23,734 bases of DNA. It comes from an uncultured Lachnospiraceae bacterium (GTDB lineage: Bacteria > Bacillota > Clostridia > Lachnospirales > Lachnospiraceae). Numbering within the stretch: the first letter of the stretch is position 1; every line of letters starts with the position of its first letter. The notes under the pieces were generated by a model, which ran no database searches, was not told where the DNA came from, and saw only the letters and a list, made by a program, of their open reading frames with translations. Below, piece after piece: positions 13,702 through 21,106 of the stretch. The stretch spans positions 1-23,734 of the forward strand of contig CAJUTC010000047.1 of NCBI GenBank assembly GCA_910589195.1, written 5' to 3'. The position numbers were made by a program, and so were the translations under genes.

Positions 13702-16156
13702 TGGTAGAAAGGCAAATATATTCGGGATCCGTCATCTGTCACCTGCCGGAGCGTATTATGTCCGGGACTTTTTTGAACGGGTTCAGCCGCAACTTATCCT
13801 GATTGAAGGACCCTCAGATTTTAACGAAATGCTTCCATCCTTAACTGATATGCAGGTGAAACCACCAGTTGCCATTATGGCTTATACCAAAGAAGCGCCA
13901 ATCCGTACGGTGCTGTATCCTTTTGCGGAATACTCACCGGAATATCAGGCTGCTCTTTGGGCTAAGGAGCATGGGTGTGAGTGCCGTTTTATGGACTTGC
14001 CATCTGGCGTGGTGCTTGCTTTGGAGGAGAGGAAAGAAGATTTTGTAAGAGAGAAGGAAACAAGTGTATCGGAGAAAGAGAAAACTGAGCGAGAAGCGGC
14101 ATCTCAAAAAGAAATGAATTTCCCCAAAAATGCGGCAGATCAGAAGGAAATGGATTTCCAAAAAGAAGCGGACGATCAGAAGGAAGCGGATTTTCAAAAA
14201 GAAACAGATGAGCGGAAGGAAGCAAGGGATCAGGAAGAAGTGGATCCAGTATCTTACATTTATGACAGGTTGGATCAGGTGTGTGGAGAGGATACCCATG
14301 AAACTTTTTGGGAGCATGTACTGGAGCAGGCTGCAGATGAGGAAGCCTACCGAAAGGGAGTCGCGCTGTTTGGGGAAAATATTCGCTTTTTATCCCAGGA
14401 AAAAGCAAAGGGAAGCGGAACTGAGGAAAGAAGCGATAAAAACTGCCTTCGGGAAGCATATATGTGCTATATGATTGACCAGGCGGCTAGCGAAATTCCC
14501 ATGGAGAAAATTGCGGTAGTTACTGGCGCTTATCATGTTAAAGGTTTGACAGATGGGGAGGCAATGAAAGAAAAAGAAATAAAAAAGCTTCCCTGTGTGG
14601 ATGCTATGATTACGATGATGCCTTATTCTTATTACCGTTTGTCTATGCGTGCGGGATATGGGGCAGGAAACTGTGCGCCGGCTTACTATGAATTGCTGTG
14701 GAAAAGCTTTTGCGAAAAGAAGCCAGAAATGGCTGCATATGAGTATTTGGCTCGAATCGCAAAGTTTTTGAGAAATTCAGGGAATCCTGTATCGTCTGCG
14801 TCTGTAATTGAAGCGGTGCGTTTGTCAGCAGCATTGGCGCAGCTTCACGGTTATCAGATTCCAGCGCTTAAAGATTTGCGGGATGGTGCTGTGACTTGCA
14901 TGGGGCATGGAAACTTTTCACAGATTGCCCTTGGAGTAGCAGACACAGAAACAGGGACGAAAATTGGGGCGCTGCCAGAAGGAATGAGCCAAACTTCTGT
15001 GCAGACTGATTTTTATCAAAGATTAGAGGAACTTAGGCTTACAAAGTACAAATCCGTAATCCTCCAGGACTTGCAGTTGGATTTGCGGGAAAAGTTAAAT
15101 GTAAAATCAAAAAAAGCAGCATTAATCGATTTGGAGCGTTCTTTTTTTCTGCACCAAATAAGGATCTTAAATATTCGCTTTGCGAAACAGGAATCCATAA
15201 GCCAAGAAAAGGCAACGTGGGGAGAGCTTTGGCATCTTCAATGGACTCCAGAGGCAGAAATCCAATTAGTGGAAGCGGTTTTAAAAGGAGATACGATCCG
15301 GCAGGCAGCCTCCTTTGTGTTGAAGGAGGCTGCGGAAGGAACAGAAAAAATCGGTCAGGTGGCCCATATAATTGAGGAAGCATATTGCTGTGGAATGCCG
15401 GAAGCAGCGGAATACGGAAGAAGGACTCTGCAGCAATTAGCTGTAGATGCCGCGTCTGTGCAAGAGCTTAGCCAGGCGGCGGAAAGTCTTTCTTTGTCAG
15501 TCAGCTATGGAGATATCCGGCATTTAGACGCTTCGTTTTTAATTCCTGTTTTGGAGCAGCTTTTTTTGCGTGCTTGTTTGATTCTTCCGGAAAGTTGTGC
15601 TTGTGATGAGCAAGGGGCCAAGGATGTCATATCCGGAATGGAGCGTCTGAACCGTTTAGTAAGGGATCAAGAGTTTATCGATGAAGAGCGTTGGCTTAAG
15701 GTTTTAAATGAAATTGCGAAACGGGATGATTTGAATACAAAACTTTCCGGCCTTGCTGCTGCCATGCTGTTAGAGAGAGGCAGGATGGATAACCTGTCAT
15801 TGGGAATGGAAGTGGAGCGGAGACTTTCAAAAGGTATGCCGGCTGATTTAGGCGCTGGCTGGTTTGAGGGGCTGGCTATGAAGAACCATTATTCATTGAT
15901 TGCCCGGATGTCTTTGTGGGAAAGTTTAAGCGGATATTTGGATTCCCTAGACGACCAGGAATTTAAGCGGGCTTTGGTATTTCTCAGAAGGGCATTTGCA
16001 GATTTTTCGTCTGCGGAGAAGAATACCATTGCGGAAAATTTCGGTGAAATTTGGCAGATAAATCCCAGACAGGTCAGCGAGATCATAAATGATAACCTGT
16101 CAGAAGGAGAAATGGAATTGCTGGCTGACTTAGCTGATTTTGATTTTGAATTGTAG
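13694..16156 (+). CDS. DUF5682-type protein with TraB/ChaN-like N-terminal domain
   Basis: Uncharacterised 820-residue protein, counterpart of E. coli YehM by context. The N-terminus NIFGIRHLSPAGAYYVRDFF has a GxxH motif (H14), followed by LILIEGPSDF (E38) and later VVTGAYHVKGL (H281). This pattern of His, Glu and GxYH resembles the TraB/ChaN/EreA-like fold, some members of which are metal-dependent hydrolases or haem binders; activity here is inference. Residues 136-183 are four 12-residue Lys/Asp/Glu-rich repeats (36-bp DNA units, 14099-14242), a likely recently expanded linker. The C-terminal half is helical and unrecognised. ATG at 13694 overlaps the MoxR gene; AAGGAG lies 13 bases upstream, a long spacing. 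Confidence 0.82.
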   Translation: MADGRKANIFGIRHLSPAGAYYVRDFFERVQPQLILIEGPSDFNEMLPSLTDMQVKPPVAIMAYTKEAPIRTVLYPFAEYSPEYQAALWAKEHGCECRFMDLPSGVVLALEERKEDFVREKETSVSEKEKTEREAASQKEMNFPKNAADQKEMDFQKEADDQKEADFQKETDERKEARDQEEVDPVSYIYDRLDQVCGEDTHETFWEHVLEQAADEEAYRKGVALFGENIRFLSQEKAKGSGTEERSDKNCLREAYMCYMIDQAASEIPMEKIAVVTGAYHVKGLTDGEAMKEKEIKKLPCVDAMITMMPYSYYRLSMRAGYGAGNCAPAYYELLWKSFCEKKPEMAAYEYLARIAKFLRNSGNPVSSASVIEAVRLSAALAQLHGYQIPALKDLRDGAVTCMGHGNFSQIALGVADTETGTKIGALPEGMSQTSVQTDFYQRLEELRLTKYKSVILQDLQLDLREKLNVKSKKAALIDLERSFFLHQIRILNIRFAKQESISQEKATWGELWHLQWTPEAEIQLVEAVLKGDTIRQAASFVLKEAAEGTEKIGQVAHIIEEAYCCGMPEAAEYGRRTLQQLAVDAASVQELSQAAESLSLSVSYGDIRHLDASFLIPVLEQLFLRACLILPESCACDEQGAKDVISGMERLNRLVRDQEFIDEERWLKVLNEIAKRDDLNTKLSGLAAAMLLERGRMDNLSLGMEVERRLSKGMPADLGAGWFEGLAMKNHYSLIARMSLWESLSGYLDSLDDQEFKRALVFLRRAFADFSSAEKNTIAENFGEIWQINPRQVSEIINDNLSEGEMELLADLADFDFEL

Positions 16157-16183
16157 AAACCGAAGGATTAGGGGAAGGATAGC

Positions 16184-17377
16184 ATGGAGAACATAGAGCG
16201 GATCAAAAGATGGCGGTTAATTCTGGGGTCGGAAAGCGAACGTGGTTTTTCTCAGATGAACGGGCGAAACATGCCTCAATTATCCGATGAAGAACAGCTG
16301 ATGGATCAGGCCTTAGCCGCAATTTATAATAACACAACAGAAGGCGGCTTTGGAAAAGCTGGTGGAAGTGGCGGGGGACGTGGACCCTCCCATCCGGTGC
16401 TGACGAAATGGCTGGGGGATGTGAGAAGCCTTTTTCAGCAGGATATTGTAAAAATTATTCAGACGGACGCTGTAGAGCGATGTGGGTTTAAACAGCTTCT
16501 TTTGGAACCAGAGTTGTTAGAACATATGGAGCCAAATATCGGAATGGCAAGTGCCATTTTGATGCTGAAAGACCAGATTCCAAAACATTCAAAAGATAGT
16601 GCCAGAGAATTTATCCGAAGGATCGTGGAGGAAATTAACCGTCTGCTGGCAGATGATATCCAGCGGGCGGTTACGGCTGCCCTAAATCGACACCAGCATT
16701 CCCCTATTCCCTCTGCGGCTGCCCTGGATTTTCAGGCAACCATAAAAAGAGGATTGAAAAACTATAATTTGCAAAAGAAGAAAGTAATTCCGGATCACTT
16801 TTACTTTTTTGACCGCACCACCACATCAGCAGCTAATAAATATACCATTATCCTTGATATTGATCAAAGCGGTTCTATGGGGGAATCTGTTATTTATTCT
16901 TCTGTAATGAGCTGCATTTTAGCAAGTATGTCTTCTGTAAAAACAAATGTTGTGGCATTTGATACGCAAGTGGTGGATTTAACAGAACAATGCCAGGATC
17001 CAGTGGATTTACTTTTCGGATTTCAGCTAGGAGGCGGAACGGACATTAATCAGTCAGTGGCATATTGCCAGCAGTTGATTGAAAATCCGGGAAAAACCAT
17101 ATTTTTTCTTGTCAGTGATTTGGAGGAAGGCGGAAACAGAGGAGCCTTGCTGCGCCGCTTTAGTGAGATGAAAGAATCGGGGGTAACCGTGGTAAGCTTG
17201 TTGGCAATTGCGGATGGAGGAAAGCCTTATTATGATACACAAATGGCAGGACGCCTTGCTGCCATGGGAATTCCTTGTTTTGCCTGTAATCCTCAGAGCC
17301 TTCCTGAATTGTTAAAACGGACGTTGAAGGGAGAGGATTTAAGCCAATTTCAGAAAATGCTGGAAAAGGGCTCTTAA
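16184..17377 (+). CDS. vWA-domain protein (YehP/CoxE-like), MoxR partner
   Basis: The 397-residue product has an N-terminal helical region and a Gly-rich loop (about 55-70), then a von Willebrand factor A domain from about residue 215. A complete metal-ion-dependent adhesion site is present: D227-Q-S229-G-S231, T286 in GGGTDIN, and D312 in VSDLEEGG. vWA proteins paired with MoxR ATPases act as substrate adaptors or cofactor-insertion helpers, so this is probably the effector-binding arm of the ATPase at 12610. No signal peptide or membrane helix, so cytoplasmic. ATG follows GGGGAAGG by about five bases, 27 bases after the upstream stop: one transcription unit. No terminator immediately downstream. 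Confidence 0.92.
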   Translation: MENIERIKRWRLILGSESERGFSQMNGRNMPQLSDEEQLMDQALAAIYNNTTEGGFGKAGGSGGGRGPSHPVLTKWLGDVRSLFQQDIVKIIQTDAVERCGFKQLLLEPELLEHMEPNIGMASAILMLKDQIPKHSKDSAREFIRRIVEEINRLLADDIQRAVTAALNRHQHSPIPSAAALDFQATIKRGLKNYNLQKKKVIPDHFYFFDRTTTSAANKYTIILDIDQSGSMGESVIYSSVMSCILASMSSVKTNVVAFDTQVVDLTEQCQDPVDLLFGFQLGGGTDINQSVAYCQQLIENPGKTIFFLVSDLEEGGNRGALLRRFSEMKESGVTVVSLLAIADGGKPYYDTQMAGRLAAMGIPCFACNPQSLPELLKRTLKGEDLSQFQKMLEKGS

Positions 17378-17701
17378 GTATAGGATTATAATAGAACAAA
17401 TATAATGGAATGAGCAAGGGATCAAGGTCTGCCTCATCCAGGACAAATTTTTCGCAAAATGCGTCCTATATCTGGCAGAAGGTAATATAATATTCTGGTA
17501 CGCTTTCTCATTACAGTGGACAGACCAAACTTAACAAGTTACAACAAGCAAAATTAGCTCTTACTAAAATTGGATTCTGATTATTCCAATTGAAAGTCGG
17601 CGAAAATTGGTTAATTTCAACATGTAAGATCAGCAATGTTTGTTGCAGCGTTAGGAAAATAAAACAGCAAAAAACTTAAACTAGCAAAATAGCAGTAAAA
17701 T

Positions 17702-17743
17702 AAAAAAATCCTGTAAAAGTCATTGACATTACAGGATTTTTTT
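17702..17743. terminator. Bidirectional terminator
   Basis: AAAAAAATCCTGTAA and TTACAGGATTTTTTT are perfectly complementary with a 12-base loop, with A and T tracts on either side. It could end the vWA operon, 325 bases upstream. Confidence 0.75.
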
Positions 17744-17750
17744 GTATAAT
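17723..17750 (+). promoter_or_regulatory. Consensus promoter overlapping the terminator
   Basis: TTGACA (17723-17728) lies in the terminator loop, and TATAAT (17745-17750) follows its T tract, 16 bases later. Both boxes are perfect. It would drive comM with a leader of about 305 nt. Confidence 0.75.
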
Positions 17751-18062
17751 CAATATATGGAAAATATTGGAAATAATATACTGAAATTGGAAGAAAAATA
17801 GAAGAAGAAAATGAATAGGAAGGTTTATTCTATAGCAGGATTCCAAGTACTTTTGATAGAAAATGGTGTAAATTTGTTGATTCCAAAGTGCTTGTTGATT
17901 TCAAAATGCAACATATGGTATGTCTGCGATGGTGTTGAAAATTAGGGGATAGGAGTTTGAGGAAGAGGAGTGGGATTAGGTAGGATAAGGATAATAGTAA
18001 AATAAGAACTAGAAATAAGAATAGGAATAGGTATAAGAACCAGAGATAAAGGGGGGAGCTCA

Positions 18063-19661
18063 ATGTTTCAAAAGGTATGGAGCGCAGGCATTTGGGGAAT
18101 CGATGGATTTTTAGTTTCTGTAGAAGCAGATGCCCATGACGGACTTCCAGGGTTTCATATGACAGGAAATTTATCTCAGGAAACGAGAGAAGCCCAGGAA
18201 CGGGTATGGCTTGCGTTAAAGAATGGTAAATTTCACCTGCCGCCAAAGAAAATTATGGTTAATTTGTCGCCTGCAAATATCCGGAAAGAAGGCACTGCTT
18301 ATGATTTAGCAATTGCGGTTGCTATTTTAGGCGCCTTTGGGATCATTGGATCTGATTCGCTTGATTCCGTCATGATTGCTGGGGAATTGGGATTAAATGG
18401 AGAGGTAAAGCCGATACGTGGTGTATTATCTCTTGTTACAGCGGCAAAGGAGGGAAATTTAAAACGCTGCTATCTTCCAAAAATAAATGCTGATGAAGGA
18501 AGCGTGATTGAAGGGATTCAAGTAGTTCCTGTTTCCCATATCCGGGAATTGGTAGAGATGTTTCAGAATCCAGAGCGAATACGTTCAATAGAAGGAAAGC
18601 CATGGGAAGAGTTAAAAAGACGCTTTCACCACGCTTACGATCTTGACTTTTCCGATTTAAATGGACAGGCTGTAATAAGGCGGGCAACAGAAGTGGCGGT
18701 AGCTGGACGGCACAATATTCTATATATTGGTTCTGCCGGATCCGGAAAAACTATGGCGGCCAAACGGATTCCTACCATACTACCGCCTTTAAGCCGGGAT
18801 GAGAGCATTGCCATATCAAAAATTTATAGTGTATGCGGCCTTTTGCCAGAAGGAGCTCCTCTGATGACAAACCGGCCTTTCAGAAGTCCCCACCACACCA
18901 TTACACCAACTGCTTTGGCCGGGGGTGGAGTAATACCTAGACCAGGAGAAATTTCGCTGGCATCTGGCGGCGTGCTTTTTTTAGATGAGCTTCCTGAATT
19001 TTCTGGAAAAGTTATAGAAATATTGCGTCAGCCATTGGAAGATCGGGCAGTTACTATTTCCAGGCTTTCCGGAGCTTGTACCTTTCCAGCCAATACAATG
19101 GTTGCGGCGGCAATGAACCCCTGTCCTTGCGGATTTTATCCAGATCGCTCCCAGTGCAGATGTAGCCCATGGCAAGTAAAACGATATATTGGAACCATAT
19201 CAAAACCAATTTTGGACAGAATTGACGTTACAGTAGAGGCAGCTCCCGTAGCGTATGAGGAGTTTCGCAAAAAGGGGGGAAATGAAAATTCAGAAACAAT
19301 CCGAGAACGGGTGGTAAAGGCTCAACAGATTCAACGAAAACGATTTATAATACAAAACCAGAAAAAGAATGAGAGCGGCGCAAATAAAAACCAGACAGCA
19401 AAAGCACAGATATGGTTTAATGGAGAGATGGGATCGAAGGAAATTGAAAGGTACTGCAGACTTAAGGATCCGGAAGAAGCCTATCTGAAAGAAGTTTATA
19501 AGCAGATGAAATTAAGCGCCAGGGGATGCCATAAAATCTTAAAAGTAGCAAGAACAATAGCAGATTTAGATGGAGAGGAAGAAATCTCCAGAACACATCT
19601 GAGCGAAGCCATAGGATACCGTTCTCTGGAAGAGAAATATTGGCATGTAACAGAACAATAG
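18063..19661 (+). CDS. comM: ComM/YifB-family Mg-chelatase-like AAA+ ATPase
   Basis: AAA+ helicase-like protein; ComM in naturally competent bacteria promotes branch migration during integration of transforming DNA, while the role in Clostridia is less clear. The 532-residue length is usual. It has the N-terminal ChlI/Lon-like domain (VEADAHDGLPGFHMTGNLSQ, VNLSPANIRKEGTAYDLAIA), Walker A GSAGSGKT (223-230), Walker B GVLFLDELPEF (D308/E309), a four-Cys cluster NPCPCGFYPDRSQCRC and the C-terminal helical domain (LSARGCHKILKVARTIADLD). The ATG follows GGGGGGAG by four bases. dprA follows 302 bases downstream, the usual linkage of these two DNA-uptake genes. Confidence 0.95.
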   Translation: MFQKVWSAGIWGIDGFLVSVEADAHDGLPGFHMTGNLSQETREAQERVWLALKNGKFHLPPKKIMVNLSPANIRKEGTAYDLAIAVAILGAFGIIGSDSLDSVMIAGELGLNGEVKPIRGVLSLVTAAKEGNLKRCYLPKINADEGSVIEGIQVVPVSHIRELVEMFQNPERIRSIEGKPWEELKRRFHHAYDLDFSDLNGQAVIRRATEVAVAGRHNILYIGSAGSGKTMAAKRIPTILPPLSRDESIAISKIYSVCGLLPEGAPLMTNRPFRSPHHTITPTALAGGGVIPRPGEISLASGGVLFLDELPEFSGKVIEILRQPLEDRAVTISRLSGACTFPANTMVAAAMNPCPCGFYPDRSQCRCSPWQVKRYIGTISKPILDRIDVTVEAAPVAYEEFRKKGGNENSETIRERVVKAQQIQRKRFIIQNQKKNESGANKNQTAKAQIWFNGEMGSKEIERYCRLKDPEEAYLKEVYKQMKLSARGCHKILKVARTIADLDGEEEISRTHLSEAIGYRSLEEKYWHVTEQ

Positions 19662-19963
19662 AGATTACAACAATAGTTTTTAGAATGATAGCCAGCTTGA
19701 TGAATGGTAAATGAATGGAAACGATAGATGGTTGTGAAATCTCTATTCAAAATACTGGATCAGACCATAGTATGCTGACCAGATTCGATTCTGGCAAACC
19801 TCCTTGTTTCAATTTCCACCAGACTGGGTTGTGAGCGGTCAATATGCCATCGCAGAGTCTGCCCAAGAGAACGAGGGCATCGCCTCCTTCTCCGCCTTGC
19901 CGATGAAAACTGATTTTGCTAAGTTTCGCCCGATATAATCTGGTCAGTACACGAGGAGGAAGG
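19662..19963. other. Intergenic region comM-dprA containing repeat copy B
   Basis: 302 bases with no gene. Most of it (19775-19947) is the repeat described separately; the first 110 bases show nothing recognisable. The dprA ribosome binding site GAGGAGG lies at 19953-19959. Confidence 0.6.
19775..19947 (+). repeat. Dispersed non-coding repeat, copy B, with terminal inverted repeats
   Basis: The ends CTGACCAGATT (19775-19785) and AATCTGGTCAG (19937-19947) are perfect 11-bp inverted repeats. The interior aligns with copy A at 47-236 in opposite orientation. A nested hairpin, CCAGA/TCTGG, sits at the left end. TATAAT at 19934-19939 lies 25 bases before the dprA start and could be its -10 box, with no strong -35. 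Copy A has a different terminal sequence that still pairs, which argues that the pairing itself matters. Confidence 0.75.
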
Positions 19964-21097
19964 ATGAAAGAAAAACAAGTGCATATGACAGAAGAAAATA
20001 GGATTCAGGCAAATCCGGCTATTTACTGGCTGAATAAAATTCCATTTTTGGGACCGGTTTCCATCAATAAAATGAGGTGCCATGCAGGTGGATTTTCAGC
20101 GATATATAATATAGAAGGAACAGAATGGATTCGTCAGGGAATTTTAAAAGAAAAGGAACTTGCGACTTTTAATGAAGCGAAAAAATGTTATACAAAAGCG
20201 GTGTCCGAATATCATAGTTTAAAAGATCAGGGAATAAAGTTTATTACCATCCTAGATCCGAGTTATCCCAAACGGCTTCTGGAATTGCCGGACTCCCCTG
20301 TAGGTCTGTTTGTAAAAGGGGAACCTCCAAAAGATTCTATGCCTTCCATTGCCATTATTGGATCCAGAAATGCCACCCAGTATGGACTAGAGGTGGCAAG
20401 GTGCTTTGGGAAGGAACTAGCCAGGGAAGGGATACAAATTATCAGCGGTTTGGCGGCTGGAATTGATGGAGCAGGGCACAAAGGAGCGTTAGAGGGAGGA
20501 GGCTCCACTTATGGAATATTAGGATGCGGGATCAATATTTGTTATCCAAAAGAAAATTTTTACTTATATGACCAGATCATAGAAAAAGGAGGGCTCATCT
20601 CAGAATACCGATTAGGGGAACCTCCCAGAGCCAGGAATTTTCCAATCCGAAACCGAATAATCAGCGGTTTGGCAGATGCTGTTTTTGTTGTAGAGGCCAG
20701 AGAAAAAAGCGGTTCCCTGATTACAGTAGGGATTGCCTTGGAACAGGGAAAAGAGGTGTTTGCCCTTCCGGGAAGGATTACGGATTTTGGAAGCAGGGGC
20801 TGTAATCAGTTAATTCAATCGGGAGCGGCGTTGGTCAGCAGTCCTGGTGATCTGCTGGAATATTTTGGAATGAAATTCTGCAAAAAATTATACCTTTATG
20901 AAAAAAGTGAAAAGGGACTTGCAAAGAAAGAAAAAATGGTGTATAGTTGCCTCGATTTACAGGTGAAACATTTGGAAGATATTGTAAGTCAAAGCGGATT
21001 GCCATTGAGCGAATGTATGATGATTCTTTTAGATTTGGAACTGAAAGGATTTATTCAATGTACAGGAGGCAGTTATTATGGCAGAAAACTTTCCTAA
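19964..21097 (+). CDS. dprA: DNA-protecting protein DprA
   Basis: DprA loads RecA on incoming single-stranded DNA during transformation. The 377-residue product has an N-terminal helical part, then the Rossmann-type core: IAIIGSRNATQYG, ISGLAAGIDGAGHKGAL, LGCGINICYPKEN, RARNFPIRNRIISGLADAV and EKSGSLITVGIALEQGKEVF, ending with a small winged-helix-like domain (VSQSGLPLSECMMILLDLEL). The start at 19964 has GGAGG four bases upstream; an ATG at 19916 lies upstream of the likely promoter and adds 16 residues. topA starts nine bases after the stop, so they are one operon. The TATAAT box in front comes from repeat copy B. Confidence 0.95.
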   Translation: MKEKQVHMTEENRIQANPAIYWLNKIPFLGPVSINKMRCHAGGFSAIYNIEGTEWIRQGILKEKELATFNEAKKCYTKAVSEYHSLKDQGIKFITILDPSYPKRLLELPDSPVGLFVKGEPPKDSMPSIAIIGSRNATQYGLEVARCFGKELAREGIQIISGLAAGIDGAGHKGALEGGGSTYGILGCGINICYPKENFYLYDQIIEKGGLISEYRLGEPPRARNFPIRNRIISGLADAVFVVEAREKSGSLITVGIALEQGKEVFALPGRITDFGSRGCNQLIQSGAALVSSPGDLLEYFGMKFCKKLYLYEKSEKGLAKKEKMVYSCLDLQVKHLEDIVSQSGLPLSECMMILLDLELKGFIQCTGGSYYGRKLS

Positions 21098-21106
21098 GGA
21101 GTTATT

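Larger units (their letters stand above)
17378..18062. other. Long intergenic region before comM
   Basis: 685 bases with no supported gene. It contains AGGAC/GTCCT arms (near 17441-17473), the terminator/promoter overlap at 17702-17750 and a strongly purine-rich leader (about 17945-18060) with near-repeats of ATAAGAACYAG. A 44-codon frame, ATG 17811 to TAG 17943-17945, starts 60 bases after the promoter but has only a weak GAAGAAG binding site; it might be a leader peptide or chance. Confidence 0.5.

Noticed and set aside
17429..17490. Possible third, degenerate copy of the repeat (AGGTCTGCCTCA and ATATAAT blocks)
   Set aside because: Only one 12-base match and scattered short ones; spacing differs and no end repeats are seen.
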